From NCBI GenBank assembly GCA_017454105.1, contig JAFTDR010000045.1, positions 1-42,083 of the forward strand: a stretch of DNA of 42,083 nt, read 5' to 3'. The stretch is from Desulfovibrionaceae bacterium (GTDB lineage Bacteria > Desulfobacterota > Desulfovibrionia > Desulfovibrionales > Desulfovibrionaceae). The notes below the pieces were generated by a model. It did no database searches. It had not been told where the DNA came from and was given only the letters and a program-made list of their open reading frames with translations. The position numbers were made by a program, and so were the translations under genes. Below are positions 1-8,315 of this stretch, piece by piece (position 1 is the stretch's first letter; the number at the start of each line of letters is the position of its first letter).

Positions 1-1
1 A

Positions 2-235
2 CAGGGTCCAGCGTTGCACCAAGACGTTCCAGAATCTACGGTTACGAATGACAACGCCACTTTACAATTTGCAAGGATTAATCAGCGTATTGATGTTTTC
101 TTTGCCAATATGGAAAAGCGCCTAGCTGAGCGCTTTAAGGATGTGAACCTACAGTTTGACTGGGTAAACCGCCGCCTTGACGAAATGGCAAAGAGTACAG
201 CGGATCGCTTTGAACGCATAGAGTGGCGACTCTAG
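2..235 (+). CDS. Coiled-coil protein, left end cut by window
   Basis: The reading frame is open from base 2, so the gene starts upstream of the window. The visible part closely resembles the middle of the protein at 430-1032: both share a HQDV segment, then TN(D/E)NA, then heptad-like stretches of the form NQRID, RF, VN, RxD. It is rich in charged residues and has no visible enzymatic motif. It ends at TAG (233-235) about 195 bases before its paralogue and lacks the paralogue's C-terminal membrane segment, so it is either a shorter family member or a 3'-truncated copy. Function unknown; a coiled-coil scaffold or membrane-associated filament is only an inference. Confidence 0.6.
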   Translation, partial: QGPALHQDVPESTVTNDNATLQFARINQRIDVFFANMEKRLAERFKDVNLQFDWVNRRLDEMAKSTADRFERIEWRL

Positions 236-429
236 TGATACGTACGATTCACCGGCATATGAACTGTAACAAGAAAAGTTTTCTTATGCTCCAACTTTTT
301 TCCGACGTACTGTATGCTTTTTTAGATCCAAAAAATTGACAAATGGTATGGCGAAAAAAGCCGGACTTTTCGGATTATCCCGACTCCTTGCAAGCGCGAG
401 AAGAAAACGCAAAAAGATACGAGGTTAGT

Positions 430-1032
430 ATGTCACAAGCAAGTCCGTCCAACAGCTATGGCTTTAGAGCTGAGCTGCAGTCGAGTGACGTTGCAAGAGA
501 ACTTAAGCAATCTCAGAGACCAGCGTCTCACCAAGACGTTGAAAAGTCTGCGGTTACAAATGAAAACGCTAATACCCAATTTGCAACCCTTAATCAGCGT
601 ATTGATGATCTCTTTGGTAGTATGAACAAGATCTCAGATGAGCGCTTTGAGGCGGTGAAGGTACAGTTTGGCTCTGTGAACAGCCGCATCGATGATATGG
701 CAAAGCACATAGATAAGCGCTTTGACAACATCGAAAAGCTCTCAGATGAGCGCTTTGAGGCGGTGAAGGTACTGTTTGGCTCTGTGAACAGCCGCATCGA
801 TGATATGGAAAAGCACACAGCGGAGCACTTTGAGATGGTGAACCAACAAGTTGGCGCAATCAACAGCCGACTAGACGGGCTGGAAAAGCGAACAACGGAG
901 CAGTTTTCGAAGATAGAAGAGCGACTGAGGCCACTGGAGAACGTTGAATCCAGGTTAGTCATAAAGCTCAGCGGCGTCCTAATCGGTCTTTTAACCTTAT
1001 TTTTTGCCGTGCTACGCTACTCATTGAAGTAG
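430..1032 (+). CDS. Coiled-coil protein with C-terminal membrane anchor
   Basis: About 200 residues. An upstream in-frame ATG exists at 343, but it has no ribosome site, whereas the ATG at 430 follows GAGGT (421-425), so 430 is preferred. After a polar N-terminus the protein is a run of heptad-like repeats built on phrases such as SDERFEAVKV, FGSVNSRIDDM and KHxxxRF, ending in one hydrophobic helix near the C-terminus (LSGVLIGLLTLFFAVL). Long coiled coil plus a single C-terminal transmembrane helix is the layout of tail-anchored proteins such as the DUF1640/CCDC90 group or Borrelia Bdr; this is likeness of layout, not proven homology. A paralogue lies directly upstream. The repeat region holds a near-perfect 68-bp duplication. 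No catalytic motif seen. Confidence 0.7.
   Translation: MSQASPSNSYGFRAELQSSDVARELKQSQRPASHQDVEKSAVTNENANTQFATLNQRIDDLFGSMNKISDERFEAVKVQFGSVNSRIDDMAKHIDKRFDNIEKLSDERFEAVKVLFGSVNSRIDDMEKHTAEHFEMVNQQVGAINSRLDGLEKRTTEQFSKIEERLRPLENVESRLVIKLSGVLIGLLTLFFAVLRYSLK
633..808 (+). repeat. In-frame 68-bp duplication inside coiled-coil gene
   Basis: Bases 633-700 and 741-808 are the same 68 bp apart from one visible difference (CAGTTT versus CTGTTT). The offset is 108 bp, or 36 codons, so each unit plus its spacer adds a fixed number of coiled-coil residues without breaking frame. Such units can expand or contract by slippage or recombination. Confidence 0.9.
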
Positions 1033-1060
1033 TCTCTTCTAAAGATGAAAAAAAAACTAT

Positions 1061-1161
1061 CTGGGGCAGGGAAAAAATTGTCACCCATTAGGTCGTAAAT
1101 TCTCATATTTTTGGTATCTCAGACCGTTCACACAGGCATTTTTTTCCTAATTGAGTATACG
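1061..1161. repeat. Degenerate TATACT-family inverted repeat element
   Basis: The left end reads GGGGCAGGGAAAAAATTGTCACCC and the right end TTTTTTTCCTAATTGAGTATAC. These are complementary in outline, as in the other family members: G(G/C)CAG, then an A tract, then TTG(A/T/C)CAC at the left, and a T tract, then GAGTATA at the right. The left TATACT itself has decayed. Confidence 0.5.
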
Positions 1162-2182
1162 TAATGCCCCTATGTGCGTTCCTCCGGCACAGGAACTTCC
1201 GCACTGCAAGTTCCGAATGCCCTCACCTTCTTCCAAGGAGTGCGCGTGTCCAGTTCTCCATGTCAAAATCATCAATTCATGACCTGGGAGTTAGTTCAGA
1301 GTTCAAAAATACGGTCTGCCGAAGACAATAAAAAAACTGAGCAGAGACCTACTTTCTCAAAGAATAGTACTGTGTTCATAAGCATTGAGTACGTAACTTT
1401 CGAGTTCGGGATGGATTCGAGAGAACCTCTCTTGTACATGGAGTAAGACGGAATGTTTTGTCTTGCTTGGATTTACCAGGCAGACGCGGAGTCGTTTGGG
1501 AATTCGGCTCACGGAACATCTGAACAATGCTCGTCTCGTTTCACGTCGCAGGTCTTCAAATCGTATCATTCGTTTGGTGGGGGACCGCATACTGGTTTTC
1601 CGCGCTGCACCCAACAGAGCTTGCCTCAATTTCCTCTCGTCTGTTTGGCGAGCATAGCACGCGCACATCAATGCGCAGCCAAGTATTCGACGGGAGCAGA
1701 CTACAAGACTCCACGACCTGTGAGCTGATACCGTTTTTTGTGAACTCTGGCAAGTCTGAGTGAATTTTTCCGCGTGTACGGTGGCACACGAGCGCGCACG
1801 CTCTTAAAATACAAAGAATCAAGTGGTTCAGTTGCTCTTTGCTCCTTTTTGGCACTGAGTACTGACATTCGCCAAGATGCTCTCTTGTCGCCACAAGGTT
1901 TGCACGATGGATTTTTTTTGCATACGTTCCCGCCCTGCGAGTGAGCTACACGGTCCTGTTGAGCTACAAAGGGTCCTATTATTAAGCTCTTCGTCTCTCA
2001 AGCTCCATTGCATGCTTAGAAATTGAGTGTATTGAGATGGCTCCGATTGTAGCCCATCAGCCCATCAGCTCGTCATAGGCGGAACCTCGCAATTCCTTCG
2101 AGGCAATTGCGAGTATAGCCAAAATTTCCCGCGTATACGGATTGCCAGGATATCGTGAGCGCTCGATATACATCTGCATTTG

Positions 2183-2267
2183 TTATACCGCAGTCAGAAA
2201 AAACGTTGCCTCTTGGCGCTGACTTTCATTCGCAAAACTGTCAGTCTGTTTCTGGCTGGAGTATATC
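2183..2267. repeat. TATACT-family inverted repeat element
   Basis: The left end is TTATACCGCAGTCAGAAAAAA followed by CGTTGCC; the right end contains TTCGCAAAACTGTCAGTCTG, then TTTCTGGCTGGAGTATATC. The right half is nearly identical to bases 33650-33678 and resembles 22649-22678, 33925-33959 and the inverted copy at 35679-35715. About 85 bp, wholly intergenic. Confidence 0.7.
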
Positions 2268-2766
2268 ACGCGTTCGTTTCGGCTCTGCATTGCATTGTGT
2301 CAACTGTACGGGCATGACTTTGTAGCTCTGCGCAAAGGCTTTTTAGTCTATCGTCTTCTGCAGCCTTTTGGTCCAGTCCTATGCGGGCTGCGTAACTCTG
2401 TACGCTATGTCCTTGTGGATACGGTACGACGAGTGCTTCGTGAGCTTGGCGTACGCCAAGAGAAGCGCTTCTCTGCTTGGCATAGGAAAGAATCACCGTG
2501 CCGCGCAAAGTACGGGAGGCGAAATGGGTGGATACGCGAAGGGCTCATTGCACGCTTTAGTCGCTCTCGCATGCTACAAGCACGTCACTCGAGTCGTACT
2601 TTTGGCACGTTCCCTAGTTCAAACAAGTTTGTGATGAAGAGTTCACACCCGAAAGCGCACTCTTTTTTCCGTGCAAGCCTTAGGTTGAGCGAACTCAATG
2701 GATTGCCCAGGAAAGAATTATTGCAGCAGCGAGTATACCTATTAAAATTTTTTTGGGGGTAGTATT

Positions 2767-4323
2767 ATGATTATACCTGTAAATATTGTCAAGACATATC
2801 CGGTTCATTGGGATGAATACAATATCCTGCGAGACTTTATTCAGAACTTTTACGATGCAGTTGGTTATAGAAAATTTAATGAATCTTTTCACTATAGTTT
2901 TGAAAACAATACTATCAGTATGTGGATTAAGGATATATCCTTCAGCTTTGAATGGCTGCTACATATTGGAGCATCCACAAAAACTTTAAATTCTAAAAAC
3001 AATGCTGGGTACTTTGGTGAAGGTTTCAAAATAGCGTCTCTTTGTGCCGCTCGAGATTATGATTGGAACATCCACATGGCATCTGGAGACTGGAACTTCA
3101 AAGTACAATTCATTGATCATTCGATAGACAATCAAATAGTTGAGATGATGGCCTATGATCTAAACAAGGTGGAAACACCTTCTGACACAACGATACTAAC
3201 AGTATCCCCGTGTTATGAGGACACTTTTGAGCTTTTTAAGACCGTGCTTATCAGCTTCTATTATCCTGAAAATCCGCTCTTTGGTGAGAAACTCTGGGAG
3301 GGATCTGAAGGGGCTGTCTACTTGAGGTCAAATACACCAATTCCCGAATTATTACCATGTACGAAAGACAACGGCCGGAAAGGTGCTGTGTTTTGCGGCT
3401 ACCAAATGCTTGGCACAAACCCTTTCGATCTCGTTCTCTGTCTCCATGCATACAAAAAAAATGACAGAGAGCGAAAAACTCTGTATGCCTTTGATGTCGT
3501 AGATGTTTTTGAGGAACTCGCCTATTACTGCTCAGCCAAATGCGCTATGGTGATGCTTGAGAAGATGCGAAGATTTTGGAGCTCCTACCAAAGGAAAAGA
3601 ATTGATATTTATTCTCTGAGTACCACTATAGATCTTCTAGTCGAAAAAATAAGTCGGGATGACGAAATAAGAAAGTTGTTTACTGAAAAATACCCAAATA
3701 TACTTTGTATTAAAAAAGTGATGAATATAGAAGAAAGAAATATGAGGGTTGAGGCGCGATCGTGGTTAGAAAAACAAGGGGAAAAGAAATATATTCTCGC
3801 AAAGAAAACATTCATGAATTTGGGCTATATAACTTTGGAGGAGTGCTGCAGGCAAAATGATGGTTTTGTTCGGGCTGGAAAAGTTATAGAAATGAAGTAT
3901 CAAAGGTGTTTTGATATTTTATTTGAAGTTTCAAAAGATGTGTTTGCTGACTTTTTTATTCTTGATTCTAGGCCAGAGTGTAAAATTATAACTAATACAA
4001 CGGCCTGCTATAGTGGTATGGCTTCACTGATTAAGAGGACACCAGTTAAAAATAAGTTGGGAATAGCAGTTCGCTACGGTATACAAATAATATACTTACA
4101 CATAGAAGATTTAAAAATACACTTATTTTTTAAGGCGTTGAGTGTGTTTATTCATGAGTTATGCCATATGTTTGGCGGGGACTCTTCGAAAAATTTTAGT
4201 TATGCCTTATCCGAGGCAATAACGATTCTTCTTTATAATAAAGAACCAATTGATGCAGCTAACAAAAAGTGGATAGAAAACTTTATACACTATGAGGGCG
4301 GGCAGAGCAAAGAAAACACATGA
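2767..4323 (+). CDS. GHKL ATPase-like / HExxH metallopeptidase-like fusion
   Basis: 518 residues. The ATG follows a strong GGGGGT ribosome site. The N-terminus carries GHKL (Hsp90/MutL/MORC-type) ATP-site signatures: an N-box-like LRDFIQNFYDAVG (about 20-32), GASTK (68-72) and GYFGEGFKIA (80-89), which fits the ATP-lid glycine motif. The middle is unrecognised. The C-terminus has FIHELCHMFGGD, that is HExxH at 462-466, with Glu 482 in the following helix as a likely third zinc ligand. An ATP-driven protease, or a protease released by an ATP-bound conformational switch, is an inference. The gene stands alone in repeat-rich DNA, is clearly AT-richer than the core genes and uses AT-ending codons, all signs of horizontal transfer. 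A defence or stress role is possible but unproven. No signal peptide or membrane helix is evident, so it is probably cytoplasmic. Confidence 0.75.
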   Translation: MIIPVNIVKTYPVHWDEYNILRDFIQNFYDAVGYRKFNESFHYSFENNTISMWIKDISFSFEWLLHIGASTKTLNSKNNAGYFGEGFKIASLCAARDYDWNIHMASGDWNFKVQFIDHSIDNQIVEMMAYDLNKVETPSDTTILTVSPCYEDTFELFKTVLISFYYPENPLFGEKLWEGSEGAVYLRSNTPIPELLPCTKDNGRKGAVFCGYQMLGTNPFDLVLCLHAYKKNDRERKTLYAFDVVDVFEELAYYCSAKCAMVMLEKMRRFWSSYQRKRIDIYSLSTTIDLLVEKISRDDEIRKLFTEKYPNILCIKKVMNIEERNMRVEARSWLEKQGEKKYILAKKTFMNLGYITLEECCRQNDGFVRAGKVIEMKYQRCFDILFEVSKDVFADFFILDSRPECKIITNTTACYSGMASLIKRTPVKNKLGIAVRYGIQIIYLHIEDLKIHLFFKALSVFIHELCHMFGGDSSKNFSYALSEAITILLYNKEPIDAANKKWIENFIHYEGGQSKENT

Positions 4324-4800
4324 TGCTCGCACAATTCTACTGATTGCTTGCAAAAGATGTGGAGTGTATGGCGAAGAAGCCAGATACTTTCACAGTGCGG
4401 GTACTCATTGCGATCACGCACTCACATTGTACTATTTTTTTGTCCAAGGCGCTCTCCCGAGTTATGGCATAGCAAAGTTCGAGTGTATCGTATGCACCCT
4501 GCCCTTGCAGCGGAGGCCCACCATATTTTTAGAACACGGACTGAGAGAAGGCAGTACGAGCCCGCGTATGTTGCGCATCTCTGTATGTTGAGCATCTCTC
4601 GTGCAGACAAAAAGCTGAGCATCGGTGGTATTTTTCCGTCATGTGATCCGCTGTGCAGCCGTTGTACGCAACAGAAATAGGCAATGCGCTGGCTCTTTTT
4701 GTATCAAGGCAATACGGCAATTTTTGTACGCCTAAAAGGACAGCACGCTGCTTGCTTGGCTTAAGAAGACGTGTGCGCACACGGTCGTACTTGCTTTTTG

Positions 4801-4955
4801 TGTATACTACGGTCAGGAAAAAATTGACATTTTTAGTGTCGAAGAGACCCAACAGGATTGCAGCCCTATTTTTCAATGTCTCATCTTTGGCCTATGGACA
4901 CGCGAGCTAAGGCATACTCTTAAAAAGTAAAACTTTTTTTCTGACCAGAGTATAT
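4801..4955. repeat. 155-bp repeat, copy 1 (partner 35388-35543)
   Basis: Starts TGTATACTACGGTCAGG and ends CTGACCAGAGTATAT, so the ends form an inverted repeat TATACT..GGTCAG / CTGACC..AGTATA. The interior, including a GACATTTTTAGTGTC hairpin, matches bases 35388-35543 at most positions over the full length. Confidence 0.85.
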
Positions 4956-5181
4956 TTTTTGCAGGATACGTTGAAAAAAAACTGCGCGTGTACTTGTCCG
5001 TATCACGCGCAGAAAATTTGCTTCGTGCGTCCTTGGGGAATTGTCCAATAGGGCTTGCAGAAAAGCTTGTATACCGGCAATGGAAGATTTGTGGTCTAAC
5101 ACGCCCCTCTTGTACGAACCTGCAAGCCTTCGCAGTCTGCTCTGTGCGCTCGTTGAACTTGGTTTGGGTTAAGCAGGCTAT

Positions 5182-5275
5182 TATACTCGGCCTCATAAAG
5201 ATTTTCCCCTAGGTGGACGATGTCAGAGTGTAACTCGAAGCGTTCTCAGGAAAACCAATGTGCGGTCGAGTATAT
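5182..5275. repeat. 94-bp repeat, copy 1 (partner 24917-25010)
   Basis: Begins TATACTCGGCCTCATAAAG and ends CAATGTGCGGTCGAGTATAT. The two ends are imperfect inverted repeats of about 25 bp. The copy at 24917-25010 has the same length and differs at only a handful of positions. Confidence 0.9.
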
Positions 5276-5393
5276 CCCTTTGTATATATAGGCTGTTCGC
5301 TAAGCTTGCGAGAGGCCCTTTGCGCCATGCACAATCTCCCTATCCAGCCAAAGGTCTTGCATGGGCGTTGTGTACGCAATTGGCCCGGCTTGC

Positions 5394-8315
5394 CTACTTT
5401 TGTGGATGCGCGCCTTTGAAATGAACATCGACGCGCACTTTCTGGCCGGATTTGGCTGTGTAGAGGAGGTAGCCGTATTCTAGGCCGAAACGGTAGAGAT
5501 CGCGGGTAAGTTGGACATCGACCTGGCAGTACTCGGCAATCTGATCAATCTTGCCCTCTTTCCACCAGGCAAGGGCCATAAGGCCGTTTGCGCTTTTGGC
5601 TGTGCCAAGTGTTGCCGAGGCGAGAGTATCTAAGCCGATACGCGTGTGTGTGCGCTCATAGACAGATGTCAAGAGATCGAGTGTGGGGAGTGTGCGCAGA
5701 TCGTAGGGCGCGTAGGGGCGCAAGACTGCGTAGTCAAAGGCCAGGGAGTTAAAGCCAATAACCAGGTCGGCTGCGCGCAGAAGAGCAAAGAGGCCGTCCA
5801 ACTGCTCTTCTGTGAAACGAAAAAAGCTATCCTGCGCGCTGTCGTAGACAACAGCGACGCTCACCCCCATTTTGTCCGCATGGGACCATCCGCCGACCTC
5901 TTTCGCGGACCTCTGCGTCTCGACATCAAAAACCACATAGTGGACTTGCGTACTCTCTGTCTGATCGTGGCTCTTGGATAGAGAGTGATCCACCTCTTCG
6001 GTCGAGGCCTTGTGTACAGGGGGAATATGATCCGCTAAGCGGCTTCCTTCGGTCCCCTCGTCAAGAAGAGCGCTTAGGAGGGTGATTGCTCCGCTTTTGC
6101 TAATTGGCCGGTTGCCTGAGCCGCATTTTGGCGAGTGGACACAGGAGGGGCAGCCGTCTTGACAGCGACAGCTTGAGATGGCGGCCAGAGTGTTTTTGAG
6201 AATGTTTTTTGCTGAGCCAAAAGCCTCGCGCGTAAGCCCTGCCCCGCCTGGGAGTCCGTCGTAGACAAAGACACAGGCCCGCCCGACCTGGGGGTGGAGC
6301 GGAATTGAGATGCCGCCAAAGTCATTGCGGTCAGCCATGATCTCAAGGGGCAGAAGGCCGATTATGGCATGCTCCATAGCGTGGATTGAGCCCATAAAAT
6401 GGATGAATTCCCGCTCAAGGGCCATGCGGATTGCATCTGGTATGACATACCAGATGCCCTCGGTCTCATAGACCTGGGCTGGGGCGTTTATGGGCAGTAT
6501 CGTGAGCAACTGGTTTCCGTGGTTTGCCCGCTTTTCATAGCCAGTCACACGATCGCTAATCTGTAAGCGCCCCAAACAGACAAGCACGCGGCCAAGACTT
6601 TCGCGCGCATACTCTTCCAGGATGACCGTGCTTTTCTGCGCGCGCGAGCGCGTATACCAGGACACGTTCTGTTTTTTTGCAACAACGCGGCCCTGGTCAA
6701 TGTCAAGGCGGTCAATCACATAACTCTGTCCGCGGTGGAGATAGACAGCTCCAGGATGGGCTTCCCGCCAGGCGCGGTAGCCATCGATTGAGCCAATGAT
6801 TGCGCCCTGCTCGTCCTCTATCGCAAGTGTGTTCCCAGCGCTCCGTAAGGAGATTTGCCGCTGGGGATTTTTTTTGTTTGAAATAAGGTAGGCCCCGTCC
6901 TCAGTTGGGAGAAGATCGCCCTTGTCTCTGAGAGCCTGAACCGCTTTCGCAGCTCCCGGCGCATTGATCCAGGCTTCATCACAGTGCAGGGGATATTCGC
7001 TTGCCGCACATTCGATGTGCCGGGCTGCGATGACGTCATTGTCGGGATTCACTAGGGCTTTTTCTGGAGGCCGTGAAAAGAAATCGTCAGGGTGGTTTAT
7101 GAAGTACTGGTCGAGGGCGTCCTCTCCGGCTATCAGAATAACCAGGGATTCCTGGTGGGCGCGGCCAACCCGTCCTCCCCGCTGGAGTGTCGACATAATC
7201 GTCCCTGGATAGCCGACCAGGATACAGACATCCAGCGAGCCAATGTCTATGCCAAGCTCAAGCGCACTTGTTGAGACAACGCAGCCAAGCGTTCCACTCG
7301 CCATGCGCGCCTCAATTGCCCGCCGCTCTTCTGGAAGAAAACCGGCCCTGTAGGCCGAAATCATAGCCTTCATCTCTTTTGGAGCCGAGCGGGCGGCCCA
7401 GAGGCTGATTAATTCAGTCATGCGGCGTGAGCGGCAGTAGACAATCGTGCGTAGCGAGCGTTTGAGTGCCTCTTGGATTAAGTCTGTCGCTATGCTTGAG
7501 GCGGAAAGAAACGAGGGATTGATGAACAGAAAATGGCGCATCCCCCTTGGTGCGCCTGATGTATTGATGAGTACTGGGGGCTCGTCTATGGGACTATCGA
7601 TGAGCTTGGCTGCAAGATCAACGGGATTGCCGACTGTGGCTGTTGCGAGCACATAGACCGGCTCATTGCCAAGACGCGCGACAATGCGGTTTAGGCGGCG
7701 GAAGACATACGCCATGTTTGAGCCAAAGACACCCCGGTAGGTGTGCGCCTCATCGACAACGATGAAGCGCAGACCGGCGAGAAATTGGGTCCACTGCTCA
7801 TGCCAGGGGAGGAGCGCAAGATGCAGCATTTCTGGATTTGTGATCAAGACATTTGGCGGCATCTTGCGTATGAGCCTGCGGGCACTGTCTGGTGTGTCGC
7901 CGTCGTAGAGCGCGGCGACTGGGCGCACAGCACTTGGCCAGTTGGCGACAAAGGATTGGAAGGTCTTTAGCTGATCTTGGGCTAGGGCTTTTAAGGGGAA
8001 GAGGTAGAGGGCATGCGCTTCGGGATCGCGCAAGCACTCTTCAAGGACAGGAAGGGTATAGATCAGGCTTTTGCCGCTTGCGGTCGGTGTGCTGACAACA
8101 ACCGAATGGCCTGCGCGTATATGGTTTATAGCGAGCGCCTGATGGGAGTAGAGACGGATCCCCAAGCGCTCGAGGGTATCGGCAAGCGCCGTCGGCCAGG
8201 GATGACGCACATCCTCATAGACTGCAGAGCAAGCCTTAAGTGTCCGAAAGTCGGTTATTTGACCGGCAAGGCGCTCTGTTGTGCGGATAGCTTCGATGAA
8301 GGCTGCGACACTCAC
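5394..8315 (-). CDS. MrfA-like DEAH helicase fused to DEDD exonuclease
   Basis: 973 residues. The N-terminal two thirds is a superfamily-2 helicase of the MrfA/YprA type: Q-motif region near YSHQA, Walker A STPTASGKS (75-83), DEAH (188-191), then a DUF1998-type region with a four-cysteine motif CRCQDGCPSCVHSPKC (about 715-733), expected to bind metal. From about residue 793 a ribonuclease-H-fold exonuclease follows: FDVET (DxE), VIGFNSLAFD (Asn and Asp) and EYCQVDV (Tyr-x3-Asp), that is, DEDD residues. In Bacillus subtilis, mrfA and mrfB (yprA, yprB) are separate neighbouring genes acting in mitomycin-C damage excision; here the two activities are one chain. GTG start, overlapping the upstream acyltransferase stop by 4 bases. 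Last gene of the long minus-strand operon. Confidence 0.9.
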   Translation of the reverse strand: MSVAAFIEAIRTTERLAGQITDFRTLKACSAVYEDVRHPWPTALADTLERLGIRLYSHQALAINHIRAGHSVVVSTPTASGKSLIYTLPVLEECLRDPEAHALYLFPLKALAQDQLKTFQSFVANWPSAVRPVAALYDGDTPDSARRLIRKMPPNVLITNPEMLHLALLPWHEQWTQFLAGLRFIVVDEAHTYRGVFGSNMAYVFRRLNRIVARLGNEPVYVLATATVGNPVDLAAKLIDSPIDEPPVLINTSGAPRGMRHFLFINPSFLSASSIATDLIQEALKRSLRTIVYCRSRRMTELISLWAARSAPKEMKAMISAYRAGFLPEERRAIEARMASGTLGCVVSTSALELGIDIGSLDVCILVGYPGTIMSTLQRGGRVGRAHQESLVILIAGEDALDQYFINHPDDFFSRPPEKALVNPDNDVIAARHIECAASEYPLHCDEAWINAPGAAKAVQALRDKGDLLPTEDGAYLISNKKNPQRQISLRSAGNTLAIEDEQGAIIGSIDGYRAWREAHPGAVYLHRGQSYVIDRLDIDQGRVVAKKQNVSWYTRSRAQKSTVILEEYARESLGRVLVCLGRLQISDRVTGYEKRANHGNQLLTILPINAPAQVYETEGIWYVIPDAIRMALEREFIHFMGSIHAMEHAIIGLLPLEIMADRNDFGGISIPLHPQVGRACVFVYDGLPGGAGLTREAFGSAKNILKNTLAAISSCRCQDGCPSCVHSPKCGSGNRPISKSGAITLLSALLDEGTEGSRLADHIPPVHKASTEEVDHSLSKSHDQTESTQVHYVVFDVETQRSAKEVGGWSHADKMGVSVAVVYDSAQDSFFRFTEEQLDGLFALLRAADLVIGFNSLAFDYAVLRPYAPYDLRTLPTLDLLTSVYERTHTRIGLDTLASATLGTAKSANGLMALAWWKEGKIDQIAEYCQVDVQLTRDLYRFGLEYGYLLYTAKSGQKVRVDVHFKGAHPQK

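Larger units (their letters stand above)
1033..2766. other. Gene-poor, repeat-rich intergenic region
   Basis: About 1.7 kb with no reading frame I can support. The open frames are short, overlap on both strands, lack ribosome sites and match no family I recognise. The sequence contains two copies of the TATACT-bounded repeat family (1061-1161 and 2183-2267) and scattered fragments of the same motifs (GCATACTGGTTTTCC near 1587, GAGTATAGCC near 2111, GAGTATACC near 2731). It looks like decayed genes mixed with miniature elements. Confidence 0.5.
4324..5393. other. Intergenic region carrying two repeat elements
   Basis: About 1.07 kb between the ATPase/peptidase gene and the 3' end of the minus-strand operon. 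No convincing gene. Short open frames cover it on both strands without ribosome sites. It contains the 155-bp element at 4801-4955 and the 94-bp element at 5182-5275, each with a second copy elsewhere in the window. Nothing else was recognised. Confidence 0.5.

Noticed and set aside
2295..2762. 155-codon plus-strand frame upstream of the ATPase/peptidase gene
   Set aside because: No ribosome site, no recognisable family, Arg/Ser/His-rich, and overlaps other open frames of similar quality.
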